A stretch of 64,000 bases of DNA, from positions 248,001-312,000 of the forward strand of contig JAPXFQ010002722.1 in the NCBI GenBank assembly GCA_028564705.1, written 5' to 3'. Below, piece by piece: positions 1 through 10,750 of the stretch; the first letter of the stretch is position 1, and each line of letters begins with the position of its first letter. The stretch comes from Apricaphanius iberus (taxonomy: Eukaryota; Chordata; Actinopteri; Cyprinodontiformes; Aphaniidae). The notes below the pieces were generated by a model, which was given only the letters and a program-made list of their open reading frames with translations, was not told the origin of the DNA and ran no database searches. The position numbers and the translations under genes are program-made.

Positions 1-1478
1 GAGGGACATGTGTTGCCACTTTCAGGAAACATCAGTCAAAACTCGCTTCATCACACTAGCTTAAAAATTGAGAGACCTCAATATTATGATGCTCATTTAC
101 TTTTTCATGCACTACCTCTTGAATTTGAGAGAGACTCTTGCAATCTCCTTCGTTTCCTTTTTGTTTCACACGTCCAAACACAAGCACTTCTGGTAATGCT
201 TTTGTCACATCCAAATCAGAACAAGTGCACCAAGATTCTGTCAGCACTGACAAGAAAACAGCTAAAGGCCCACATTTCAGCAGTTTCACATTCAAGGCTT
301 TGCTATGCCTACTTTTTTGCCATTGTTCTGTAATTTTAATAAATAATGGAACAAATTATACCCAGGCAGAGTTACAGAGGAAAGTCACTGCCCTGGATAC
401 AGTTAGCATCTCTGGGAACTCCTTCAAGACTGTTGGAAAACCATTCCGGGTGACTACCTCTTGAAGCTAAAGAGAATGCAAAGCAGTAATCAGAGCAAAG
501 GGTGGCTACTTTGAGGAATCTAAAATGTAACATGTGTATTCAGTTATTTCACCCTTTCTGTTTAAGTACATACAGTAATTCCATAAATTATGTGTTCATT
601 CATAGTTTTGATGCCCTTAATTGAGAATCTACAATGTTGTCATGGAAATAAAGGGAACGCAATGATACTGATACTGACTCATCATCTTAGGTTCTCTAGC
701 TGACATATGTTAGAAAGTGATAATTTCTTGGAGTTTAGAGGTTCTACCCTCAACCTGCTATCTTCGTTTAGGCACAAACAAACAAAAAATACAAAAAATA
801 AATCAACAACCAAAACCACCTCTGCACCAAGTGCAACGTGCTGAGGCAGGAACCCAGTGCATCACCGGCCTAAACACTACATAAAACTGAGATTGGGAGC
901 GGACCAAAGCCCTTGGCAGCTGACCCACCAGACATCCACCACTCTCAGCTATTGCTGCCCGGTAAGCAACCAAACCCAGCGCCCTATCCCCAAAACAGAC
1001 AACATTTAAAACAGCCTTATTTGTCTCAGCTGCAGCCAGAGGGCTTGGTAATGGAATTACGTATGAGCCTTGTTGTTTGTGTGAACAACTAAATTTATAT
1101 CCACCAGTTCGACTCTAATTTCAATTTCTTTTTTGAATAAAAGTAAACTTATTCCCTTCGAGAGTGCAAACATGGTGGTGTAGTTAAAAAGATATCAGCT
1201 GTGCGCTGATGTGCCGACAAGAGGCCACAGTGTTACAGTAAGATGAAACTTTAATCCTCAAGTCCCTCTTGTAATTGAGATTGTAGGATGTTGTACTGTT
1301 AAGAAAAAAACAGATGCCCTTTACCACTCCTACACGCACAAACACACAAAGACTATGAATGAGTGTGCACATTGGTTTGTATGTTGCTGAACACCAGTTT
1401 GGATCTTCGGTCCAAAGTACCCGTAATATGTCTGAGATCTTTGAGTATTGCTTTTTACCTTTATCTTCACAAATGCCT
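1..1478. other. No gene recognised (AT-rich non-coding)
   Basis: I read both strands and found no domain, exon-like frame or repeat that I recognise. Short open frames here lack any recognisable motif and overlap each other on both strands. Confidence 0.6.
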
Positions 1479-1520
1479 GTGTGTGTGTGTGCGTGTGTGT
1501 GTGTCGTGTGCGTGTGTGTG
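1479..1520. repeat. (TG)n microsatellite
   Basis: Imperfect TG/CG dinucleotide run interrupted by TCG. It creates His/Thr-rich open frames on the minus strand that are not genes. Confidence 0.95.
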
Positions 1521-2302
1521 AAGTGAGGCTGACACTGCATTGTACAGAACCCAAATGCTGACCATACATAGTCTGTTTCATCTAGAACAAAAGCTGTGTT
1601 GGAGGACACAAAAGCCCAGGTTCAAAAGCATTGCAGGCATCAAGAGCCCAGTCCTAGATACATGAAACAATCAGTGTAAACTTGTCCGCAGCTAAGAGGG
1701 CTTGTATTCACCTACATTAATACTCCACCTACTCAACTGTGAGCAGTTTCGCTGTCCACACACGACAAGATTAAAGCACTGTGTACTGTAGATCAAACAG
1801 TGAGCATGATTAGTGCAAAAGAATGTTTTTGGTGTTCCTATCATTGATTAATATGTTGCTTCGAAGACAAGTGATGATTTATGCATGCTGTGGTCGACTT
1901 AAACCACAACACAGTACTCTTGTGATAGTACGACTGTGCAGAGAGCAGGAAGGTTGGAATCTATGCTCATGTACAAATGAATCTAATGTGACAATTGTGA
2001 TGTACCCTGGAGTATGACATACATACAAAGCCATATTAACTCATTACTATGAATGCAGATAAAACAGATACGAGATATAACGTGTTCTTTAAACAGGTAA
2101 ACATTGCCAAAGCATTCATACTTTCTGTCATGATGCAACCCAATAGATGTATTTTATTTTTATTTATGTAGCCGACCAACACAAAGCAGCATTGAAGTAT
2201 GACGTATAAGGAAAATAACAAATGGAAAAATGAAACTGAAGTGTGCCAACACTTTCAGCCCCAATTAATTAATTCTGTGTTGGACCATCTACCACAAATA
2301 AA
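1521..2302. other. No gene recognised
   Basis: AT-rich sequence without a recognisable coding or repeat feature. Confidence 0.6.
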
Positions 2303-2668
2303 AAATCTAAATGTTAAATCTAAATGTTAAATCCAATTTTCTAATGAACATGTCCAACGTTCTAAATGTTCCTAACATTTAGATTTAGATTTAACATTTA
2401 GATTTAACATTTTGATTTAGATTTAACATTTAGATTTAGATTTAACATTTAGATTTAGATTTAACATTTAGATGTAACATTTAGATTTAGATTTAACATT
2501 TAGATATAGATTTAACATTTAGATTTAACATTTAGATTTAGATTTAACATTTAGATGTAACATTTAGATTTAGATTTAACATTTAGATTTAGATTTAACA
2601 TTTAGATTTAACATTTAGATTTAACATTTAGATTTAGATTTAACATTTAGATTTAGATTTAACATGTT
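2303..2668. repeat. Palindromic AT-rich minisatellite (AACATTTAGATTT)n
   Basis: The main block, from about 2373, is a tandem array mixing a 13-bp unit (AACATTTAGATTT) with a 19-bp variant carrying an extra TTTAGA. A short block at 2303-2334 carries the same 13-mer in the opposite orientation, separated by a spacer of about 40 bp, so the locus can fold into a hairpin. The flanks to about 2790 contain scattered degenerate copies of AAATGTTAAA-like words. No coding potential is visible. Confidence 0.9.
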
Positions 2669-3136
2669 ACATTTCAAAATAATATTTAGAATTTAGATTT
2701 TTAAAATGTAAATATGCTGGTAAATGTTGAATTTTAGAAAACATTTTCTTCCTAAATGTGTGAAAGTGTGCTAAATGTGGAAAAATTAAGCTAAATGTTC
2801 AAAAAAAGTGCATTTCTACTAAATAACGGAAATTTTACACTTGGCGCCCCATACGATTGGGAGGGGACTTTGCCTGTTCTTAGAATATCTGAAGCGGTTC
2901 CTGCATGGCATGGAACAAAACTGCTCACTTTTCTTTTTATTCTTTTTCGTGATTCAATAGTCGGATTGTTGCAGAAATTATGGACATGAGATTTTGGATT
3001 TTTTTTTTTTCGCGGACAGAGAGTAACCATAGCTGTTGATCTACTGGCAGAATCCGCGCTTCGCTGCACTGGAGACTGGAGACTGCAATTACATTATTCA
3101 CTTCATAACATGAGGAAACATTTCTCACATTGTAGC
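2669..3136. other. No gene recognised
   Basis: Degenerate AAATGT-rich sequence up to about 2790, then unique sequence with a 12-base T run near 3000. No feature recognised. Confidence 0.55.
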
Positions 3137-3166
3137 TATATATATATATATATAGATAGATAGATA
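3137..3166. repeat. (TA)n / (GATA)n microsatellite abutting a Tc1 element
   Basis: Short TA run followed by TAGATAGATA. It ends exactly at the TA dinucleotide duplicated by the adjacent Tc1-like transposon, consistent with insertion into a TA-rich target. Confidence 0.85.
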
Positions 3167-3430
3167 TACACTGAACAAAAATATACACAATTTTTCATGA
3201 GATGGACTTAAAGATCTAAAATTCATTACAGATACACAATATTACCATTTCTCTAAAAAATTGTTCACAAATCAGTCTAAATGTGTGATAGTGAGCACTT
3301 CTGCTTTGCTGAGATAATCCATCCCACCTCACAGGTGTGCCACATCAAGATGCTGATCTGACATCATGATTAGTGCACAGGTGTACCTTATACTGCCCAC
3401 AATAAAAGGCCACCCTGGAATGTGCAGTTT
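3167..3430. repeat. Left terminal inverted repeat of the Tc1-like element
   Basis: Pairs with the complement of 4485-4710. The innermost shared word is close to AAAACTGCACATTC. Confidence 0.85.
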
Positions 3431-3530
3431 TTTACTTTATTGGGGGTCTGGGGACTCAGAACCGGTCAGTATCTGGTGTGACCACCATTTGCCTCATGCA
3501 GTGCAAAACATCTTCTTCGCATAGAGTTTA

Positions 3531-4485
3531 TCAGATTGTCATTGTGGCCTGTGTAATGTTGGTCCACTCCTCTTGAATGGCTGTGCGTAGTTGTTGGATG
3601 TTAGTGGGAACTGGTACACGCTGTCGTATCCGCCGGCCAAGCACATCCCAAACATGCTCAATGGTTGACATGTCCGGTGAGTATGCTGGCCATGCAAGCA
3701 CTGGGACAAATTTCAGCTTCCAAGAATTGTGTACAGATCCTTGCATCATGGGGCCGTGCCTTATCTTGCTGAAACATGAGGTGATGTTCATGGATGTATG
3801 GCACAACAATGGGCCTCATCACGGTATCTCTGTGCATTCAAAATGCCATCAATAAAATGCACCTGTGTTCTTCGTCCATAACAGATACCTGCCCATACCA
3901 TAACCCCACCACCACCTTGAGCCACACGATCCACAAGATTGACATCAGCAAAGCGCTCACCCACACGAGGCCACACACGCTGTCTGCCATCTACCCTGAA
4001 CAATGTAAACCGAGATTCATCCGTGAAGAGAACACCTCTCCAACGTGCCAGATGCCATCGAATGTGAGCATTTGCCCACTCAAGTATGTTACGGCGACAA
4101 GCCGGAGTCAGGTCAAGACCCCGATGAGGACGACAAGCATGCAGTTGAGCTTTCCTGAGACGGTTTCTGACAGTTTGTGCAGAAATTGTTTGGTTATGCA
4201 AACCAATTGTTTCAGCAGCTGTCTGAGTAGCTGGTCCAGGCGATCTTGGAGGTCAACCATCTGGATGTGGAGGTCCTGGGCTGGTGTGGTTACACATGGT
4301 CTGCGGTTTTGAGTCCGGTTGGATATACTGCCATATTCTCTGAAACACCTTTGAAGACGGCTTATGGTGGATAAATGAACATTCAATGCACGAGCAACAG
4401 ATCTGGTTGACATTCCTGCTGTCAGCATGCCAATTGCACGCTCCCTCAATGCTTGTGGCATCTGTGGCATTTTGTTGTGAGACAA
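3531..4485 (-). pseudogene. Tc1-like transposase pseudogene
   Basis: This would encode a Tc1-type transposase, which binds the terminal repeats and performs cut-and-paste at TA sites in the nucleus. The N-terminal third has a helix-turn-helix (ALRERAIGMLTAGMSTRSVA, then a second HTH-like helix). The frame then shifts near 4250. The next frame carries the linker QTISAQTVRNRLRKA and the first catalytic aspartate in FTDESRF (about 4010-4030). Another frame carries the second aspartate in QQDKARPH (about 3740-3765), where the usual QQDNARPH has N to K. A further shift gives the catalytic glutamate in AYSPDMSTIEHVWD (about 3640-3680). At least three frame breaks are needed to read through, so no functional protein is possible. 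Start chosen at the ATG just inside the right terminal repeat. Nothing suggests domestication. Confidence 0.92.
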
Positions 4486-4710
4486 AACTGCACATTCAAG
4501 GGTGGCCTTTTATTGTGGGAAGTATAAGGTACACCTGTGCACTAATCATGATGTCAGATCAGCCAGCATCTTGATGTGGCACACCTGTGAGGTGGGATGG
4601 ATTATCTCAGCACAGCAGAAGTGCTCACTATCACTATTAGATCTTTAAGTCCATCTCATGAAAATGGGAGCAGAAACAAAGGTGTTGCGTTTATATTTTT
4701 GTTGAGTGTA
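4485..4710. repeat. Right terminal inverted repeat of the Tc1-like element
   Basis: Inverted partner of 3167-3430. Blocks such as AAGTCCATCTCATGAAAA match, with small indels between the arms. Confidence 0.85.
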
Positions 4711-4712
4711 TA

Positions 4713-7448
4713 ACAACTTTTTAGTTGGAAACATTTTTAAAAAGTCCTTCAATGCTGAGAGTTGGAAAGTTTGAGATTTAGTAATAGCAATATGTCTGGA
4801 ACCACCAAGATGTCAGTGGCAGTTTTTAATCACATACTCTGGTGCAGAACCTTGCCCAGCAGGAGACTGGAAACTGGAGAGGATCAGGAAAAAGGACTGG
4901 CTGGAGACTGGAAAGGAACTGGGGGCAGGTCTGGCTTGCAGAGACTCAGGAAGGCACTGGTCTAGACAAGGGTGGAGTTCTGGGCTGGAGAACCAGATGA
5001 CAGAACAAGGAGGAGGTGAGTGAGGACTTCTTAAATATGATTAATTGAAAAGGCGGGACAGAAAGCTGTCATGTGGCACAGGTGGAAGCTGCTGAATTTC
5101 TGACACTCCCCAGAACAGGTAATAAACAGTTTTGAATATTTGTATGTCCTTAAATCTTTCACCACAGCAACACTTTGTGGTGCAGGAGTTATAATGGTTA
5201 CTGAGCACATCCACTCTTACATTAAACTGGTATTGCTACTTTGGAAATATAGTATTGTTAAGTTGGTTTGGATGCCATTCTGAGATCCAAGGTAATACAT
5301 CTGGGATCAGTCAGATACATTCTTAGTGTACATCAGTCAGCATTGGTTAATTGCACACTTAATACAATTGTATTTTCATTGCACACAAATAATACCATAA
5401 CTTCTTCTAAGTAACACTTAAGGCAGCATATCCCATCTATCGCAGAAACTTGAGACATCTAATTTCCCACTAACTGGGGATTGCCTCTATGTTCGTGCCA
5501 AATAAATCCCTTCTTATTTTATGATGCTGACACCAGCAGGATATACAGTTTTCCATGACATGTAGCGCAAAAGTTTCAATTTTGATACCAGTGCAGTTTG
5601 ATCTTTCCCTACCTGTCTTATAACCAACTTGACTTTTTAGTTTTTTTTGTTTGTTTTACCACACTTTCATAAATGCTAGATTTGTAGATTACTTAACTGA
5701 CAGTTTTTTGGTCATTAGGTTTTCTAACCTGAGGTGTGGATCTTTATAAATCCTCCAAATATACCATGGCTACTTCTCTGTCTTCTCTGACCTCTGTGTT
5801 TCTGCCATAAAAAATAGTTTAGTGGGAGTCTCTTTGCATTTTTTAAACTATCTGGGTAGATTTACAACAGTTTAAACCTTCAAGATACTTTTATAGCCAA
5901 AACCTGCTTTAAACTCTGTAAATTTAGCGCTGTGTCCGTTCTCTTTCTTGGTCTTCATGAAGCAGTAATTTATTTTTTTTCTAACTCTTTTCCAACTAGC
6001 CACTAAGGGGCTGATTTATCAAGATTCCTGATAATGGCAAAAGCTAAATTGAGTGTGGCGCTAAATATTTTTGTGAATGGGTTGTCCTTAATTTGCGAGT
6101 GATTTACTAAGATTTTGTGAGCAATTATTAACAGGCTCAAGCAGCAGTAGACAAATAAGGAGTTTGTGGCCGCTAAAGCAAACTGCACCATGGCTAGAGA
6201 GAGGAGGAATAATGAGCATGGATCCATGATGCGTCTTTGGCACAAAATTAGGCTAAAATGCTGTGCATTGAGTTTTTTTGTTTGTTAGTAATAAATGTAA
6301 TTCATGCAGCGTACGTGCGCTGCTCTCTGCTGCATGCACACATCATATTGCAGAGTTAGACTGATTAAAACTGCAGCATGTCTGAATTTTGTTTTTTAAA
6401 ATGTCATATATAATGCCAATTATCATTGTGGTATTGTATCATTTGTGATAGCAATGTGGCAAAGTTGAAGGAGCATAAATACTTTAGAAAGGCACCGTGG
6501 TGTTCGGCTGCATTAGTGTTAAAACATATTTATATCTTTTCAACCTGTAATAGATTAAACCAGCGAGTTAGCAATTTTGGTTAAACTCCAATTACAACTC
6601 TGTTCCAACAATCCATTTTGGTTAGGCGTTTTACTAAACACAAATGGTGCTTTGTTAGGGACACAACGCATACTTTGCTTATTGCCTACTGTCTGAAGAA
6701 GAACAGAAACATTTATATTTTAAACATATTGTTTATGTCAAGAGAAGAAAAAAAAAAAAAAACTTGGTTTCTCTGATGTTAGGGCTGACTGTGCCTATGG
6801 TTTGCTAAAAAATAACATTTAGAATACACATACAAGTAGCTGTGTTTTAGCTGGGGGAAAAATGACATACTTGCACTTGTTTGATGATATTTGTTTAAAG
6901 AGACATAGCCCAAGCAGCTCAATCAGTTGGACAAAGTCAAACAAATGCTTGTGAATGAGCCTAAGGTCTGACCTATAGGTTTAGTAAAAATGTTTGTTGT
7001 TTTGCACATTCTCTCATTCAAAGCTAAGCTAATTTCAGACATGTACAGTATGTGTCCAACAACAACAAAAGTTTAGACTGTTCCACGCATGTGAGAGGTT
7101 TACTTGCTGTTGATGATATTGATCAACAACACGTCTATCGAACTTAAGAAATGGCAAGTGGATAAAACGGTAAACATAAGGAGAAGCTCTGTCAATTCAC
7201 GTGACCACATAGGAATAATTAGAAGCATACACTTCTGAGAAGGAGAACCTGAAGGCACTTAAAAATCAATCCAAAAAAACGTACATTTAACAGACAAGAA
7301 GCCTGGCAATCTGGCTGCCAAATTGAAGACATGCCTGTCAGTCACAGGGAATTTAGAAAGGATGGCTAAAACCTGAGTTTTACTCATCCAAGATGGAGAG
7401 CACTGTCAATGAAAATGTGTGAAGTAGAATTAGTATTATTGAAAGTAG
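4713..7448. other. No gene recognised; AT-rich
   Basis: No domain or exon recognised. A weak transposon-like patch lies at about 6005-6265: CTGATTTATCAAGATTC at one edge and an ATG (ATGGCTAGAGAGAGG) inside it. I cannot place it in a family. Poly-A near 6750. Confidence 0.5.
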
Positions 7449-8345
7449 TATTGAAAGCCGTTTGAACATTTATTACATGTCTTTGATATCAAACCTTAGG
7501 TCCATGTACTAGTACACAGTTTGTCCTCACTAGTAAGACAATTTGGCACAGTAGTATAATGACTAGGGTGCACTAGTATAACGACTGTGTCTTACTTGTA
7601 ACATGTTTTCCATTACTAGTGCTACTTTTGGCCTACTAGTATGCAATCAACCCTTACTAGTAAACTGCTGTGCCGCACTAGTGACACTACTAGATTAAAC
7701 TAGTAGGCATGTCTCACGCACTAGTAGCCTCCCGGACCCTACCAGTGTCGCCAAAATGTCCACTAGTAGCACTAGTAAGGCATTTTGACCTCACTAGTGC
7801 TACTTATGAGATACAAAATGTCCACTAGTAGTACTAGTGAGGTGTGTTTCCCTTACAAGTACTACTAGTAACATTGAGAATGCACACTAGCGGTACTAGT
7901 CAAAGCCAAAATGAACACAAGTAGTACTAGTGAAATTTTTGGTCCTTTTAGTACTTGTAAGCTTAAACACACCCCACTAGTACAGCAAGTGTACTTTTTT
8001 GATACCACTGCTACTGCTTGTAATGGCAAGATAAACCACTAGTAAATGGACTGAACTTATATAGCGCTTTTCTAGTCTTACTGACCACTCAAAGTGCTTT
8101 ACATTGAAGCTGCATTCACCCAATCACACTCATACACTGACAGGACAATGTAGAATTTGGGGGTTAAGTGCCTTGCCCAGGGGCACATTGACATGTGACT
8201 GGAGAAAGCTGGAATTGAACCTATGACCCTCTGATTGCAAGCCAACTACTCTACCACTGAGCCACAGTCGCCCCTTACTAGTAGGGTATTCAGGATGTTA
8301 GGAGTGCTACTAGTGAGGGCGAAAGTGTCCACTAGTAGCACTAGT
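7449..8345. repeat. Left terminal arm of the foldback candidate (ACTAGT-rich)
   Basis: Contains many ACTAGT or one-base variants at irregular 10-40 bp spacing. It pairs with the complement of 16.7-17.33 kb and of 17.33-18.0 kb. It is interrupted by a SINE at 8045-8276. Without the SINE the arm is about 665 bp, the same as one right-end unit. Confidence 0.85.
8045..8276 (-). mobile_element. tRNA-derived SINE with L2-type tail
   Basis: Reading the minus strand from 8274, the head GGGGCGACTGTGGCTCAGTG is followed by GTAGAG (RNA polymerase III A-box type) and GGTTCAATTCC (B-box type). The body then ends in GACTAGAAAAGCGCTATATA and GTCCATTT. That tail is the one shared by cichlid/percomorph tRNA-SINEs and their partner L2-clade LINE, which supplies the reverse transcriptase. 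The heptamer ACTAGTA flanks both sides (8038-8044 and 8277-8283) and looks like a target duplication, although ACTAGT is abundant here. The SINE interrupts the left arm and so inserted after the arm existed. Confidence 0.9.
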
Positions 8346-8865
8346 GGATTTAATTTTACAAAAATCTAATGAGGGTCAACATGCACTGAAGCTTCTTCCT
8401 ATTGGCTCTTCAGAAAGAATTGACACCCAGACAAGATTTAACCCTATAAAGCCTGATAAACTTTCACTGTTGTTTGTTGTTAGCAATAACCATATTGATA
8501 ATTAATAATATAATTAAGAATATTATCTATATGCTATAAAGATGAATAATTAAGTCAATCTAATATATCTCAGAGAGGAATTTAATTAATGTTTAGGTTA
8601 CAGGAATGTTTTTCTCATCATGTTTAAGTTGCTACATGAAATAACAGCTAGTGCTGTTTGGAAAGAGAAAAATTAGGTTACAACTGGCAGTCTTACCTTT
8701 TTTACATGACCTAAAATGGTTGTTTGTTGATTATATAATGGATTTGACATTCAGGGTCAATTGTATGCCTATGTTTCATAATTTTTCACTGTCCTGAAGA
8801 CTTAAAACACTCCTTTGGAAACATGATGTCATTTGATTTTGGTTCCCACTTGTGGCCTCTAAATG
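8346..8865. other. AT-rich spacer inside the foldback candidate
   Basis: Sequence without ACTAGT repeats and without a recognisable frame. It separates the terminal arm from the 30-bp array. I saw no counterpart in the right half. Confidence 0.6.
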
Positions 8866-9770
8866 CTGGCTGGTAGCACTGGTGGGCACTTTCACGCCAC
8901 TAGAAGCACTAGTGGCACTAAGCTTAGAGGCCACTAGTAGCATTAGTGGGCACATAGTAGGCACTAGTAGCACTAGTGGGCATATAATTGCCACTAGTAA
9001 CACTAGTGGACACTTTGAGGCCACTACTAGCACTAGTGGGCACTTTGAAGCCACTAGTGGGCACTATAAGAGCACTAGTAGCACTAGTGGGCATTTGAGA
9101 GCACTAGTAGCACTAGTGCCCACTTTCAGGCCACTACTAGCACTAGTGGCCACTTTTAGGCCACTAGTAGCACTAGTGGCACTAAGCTTAGAGGCCACTA
9201 GTAGCACTAGTAGGCACATAGTAGCCAGTAGTAGCACTAGTTGGCATATAAAGGCCACTAGTAGTACTAATGGCAACTTTGAAGCCACTAGTAGCACTAA
9301 GCGTAGAGTCCACCATTAGAACTAGTAGGTATTTCAAGGCCACTAGTTGCACTAGTGGGCACTTTCAGGCCACTAGTAGCACTAGTGAGCACTTTCAGGC
9401 CACTAGCAGCACTAGTGGCATTAGGCTTAGAGGCCACTAGTAGCACTAGTGGGCACTTTGAGGCCAGGAGTAGTACTAGTCGGCATTTCAAGGCACATAG
9501 TGACCACTAGTAGAACTAGTGGGCATGTAATGGCCAATAGTAACACTATTGGGCATGTTGAGGCCACTAGTAGCACTAGTCAGCATTTTGAGAGCACTAG
9601 TAGCACTAGTGGGCATTTTCAGGCCACTAGTAGTACTAGTTGACACTTTCAGGCCACTAGTAGCACTAGTGGGCATATAAAGGCCACTAGTAACACTAGT
9701 GGGCACATAGTGGGCACTAGTAGAACTAGTGGGCATATAATGGCCACTTGTAACACTGGTCACACTACTG
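8866..9770 (+). repeat. 30-bp ACTAGT tandem array, forward orientation
   Basis: The consensus unit reads GCCACTAGTAGCACTAGTGG followed by about 10 variable bases (such as GCACATAGTG or GCACTTTGAG). Each unit carries two ACTAGT palindromes 9 bp apart, then 21 bp to the next. Because the period is a multiple of three, it creates long Ser/Thr-rich open frames (ATSSTSGH-type decapeptides) on both strands. I regard these as a by-product: no start context, signal peptide or flanking exon supports a protein. Confidence 0.95.
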
Positions 9771-9775
9771 ACATC

Positions 9776-9960
9776 AAAATGCCCGCTAGTTCCACTAGTG
9801 GCCTTAAAATACCCACTAGTGCTACTAGTGGCCTCAAAATGCCCACTACTGCTACTAGTGGCCACTATGTTCCCACTAGTGCTACTAGTGGCCTCTAAGC
9901 TTAGTGCCACTAGTTCTACTAGTGGCCACTATGTCCCACTAGTGCTACTAATGGCCACTA
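9776..9960 (-). repeat. 30-bp ACTAGT array, reversed orientation
   Basis: The unit now reads CCCACTAGTGCTACTAGTGG, the reverse complement of the preceding block. The switch occurs within about 9765-9785, making a local palindrome with the forward array. Confidence 0.9.
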
Positions 9961-10475
9961 TGGCTGCATGCGAAACCACTAAATCAAACCAAACCGGATG
10001 TGCGTCAGCGTCCGCCATGATAAGATGCATCCAAATTGGGCTTCCAGTTAGGAAGGAGTTAGGGAAAGTGGCCTGTATGCTAACTATCATAGCCACTTTA
10101 GCATAAGGTCCTCTGATACTAACTAACTGGCGATTAGGAGCCATGTGCCATCCCACAATCCCTTGCGCCACAAGACGCCATCAATACAAGTCACCCGGCC
10201 CACCTCACGTAAAATAACGAAAATGGCCGAAAGGAAAAAGACGCAGGCATGTGAGTACAACAACCACTTCCGAAGGTTTATTTTGATATGCGTCATTCAT
10301 GTGCGTTTATGTCGCGTAATGACGTCGGGTAGAAAGGCTGTCGAAATGGGCACATTCGCGAACGGCTCCCTAGACTACTAGCCATAGTATTCTCACTGTT
10401 GACCCCATGAAAGGTTAAGGATTAGTTGCTAGTGTTAGTGCTTAGAGGCTAACATTCAGTGGTTTCGGATGCAGG
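9961..10475 (+). promoter_or_regulatory. CpG-rich promoter-like patch within the ACTAGT arrays
   Basis: This patch is non-repetitive and clearly richer in CpG than its surroundings (GCGTCAGCGTCCGCC, GTCGCGTAATGACGTCGGG). It contains a CRE-like TGACGTC and the word ATCCCACAATCCCTTGCGCC about 70 bp upstream of an ATG with a strong splice donor. The reversed ACTAGT array resumes directly after it. Promoter function is an inference. The patch could also be a fragment of another transposon inserted in the array. Confidence 0.4.
10223..10250 (+). CDS. Candidate 28-nt first coding exon (speculative)
   Basis: ATGGCCGAAAGGAAAAAGAC and the following 8 bases encode MAERKKTQA plus one base and run directly into GTGAGTA, a near-consensus donor. 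The ATG has a G at +4 and lies within the CpG-rich patch. I found no matching downstream exon. The same geometry (28 nt, then GTGAGC) occurs at 63327-63354. If real, it would be the first exon of a gene carried by the large element. Confidence 0.2.
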
Positions 10476-10750
10476 GTATGTCCCACTAGTGCCATAGTGG
10501 CCACTATGTCCCACTAGTGCTACTAGGGGCCACTATGTCCCACCAGTGCTACTAGTGGCCACTATGTCCCACCAGTGCTACTAGTGGCCACTATGTCCCA
10601 CTAGTGCTATTAGTGGCCACTCTGTCCCACTAGTGCTACTAGTGGCCACTCTTTCCCACTAGTGCTACTAGTGCCCTCAAAGCACCCACTACGTTTACTA
10701 GTTGCCACAATGTGCCCACAAGTGGCCTCAAAATGCCCAGTAGTGCTACT
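10476..10750 (-). repeat. 30-bp ACTAGT array, reversed orientation (second block)
   Basis: Near-identical units of CCACTATGTCCCACTAGTGC type, ending in degenerate units near 10745. These are the most homogeneous copies in reversed orientation and suggest recent local amplification. Confidence 0.9.

Larger units (their letters stand above)
3167..4710 (-). mobile_element. Tc1/mariner-like DNA transposon, near full length, inactive
   Basis: The left end reads TACACTGAACAAAAATATA and the right end is its inverted copy (TATATTTTTGTTGAGTGTA). A TA dinucleotide flanks each side, as expected of Tc1/mariner target duplication. Similarity between the ends extends inward about 230-260 bp: 3298-3430 matches the complement of 4485-4640, including words such as CACAGGTGTGCCACATCAAG. 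This is therefore the long-TIR type common in teleosts. The length of about 1.54 kb is typical of complete Tc1-like elements. The transposase between the ends lies on the minus strand and is broken by frameshifts, so the copy is dead. Family placement is from remembered fish Tc1 consensus features, not from a search. Confidence 0.93.

Noticed and set aside
1184..1609. His/Thr-rich minus-strand open frames
   Set aside because: They are produced by the (TG)n microsatellite at 1479-1520; the same applies near 21.2 kb and 62.2-62.5 kb.
8852..9910. Long Ser/Thr-rich open frames (ATSSTSGH decapeptides) on both strands, resembling a mucin-like repeat protein
   Set aside because: They follow directly from a 30-bp repeat whose length is a multiple of three, are open in several frames on both strands, switch with array orientation, and have no start context, signal peptide or flanking exon.
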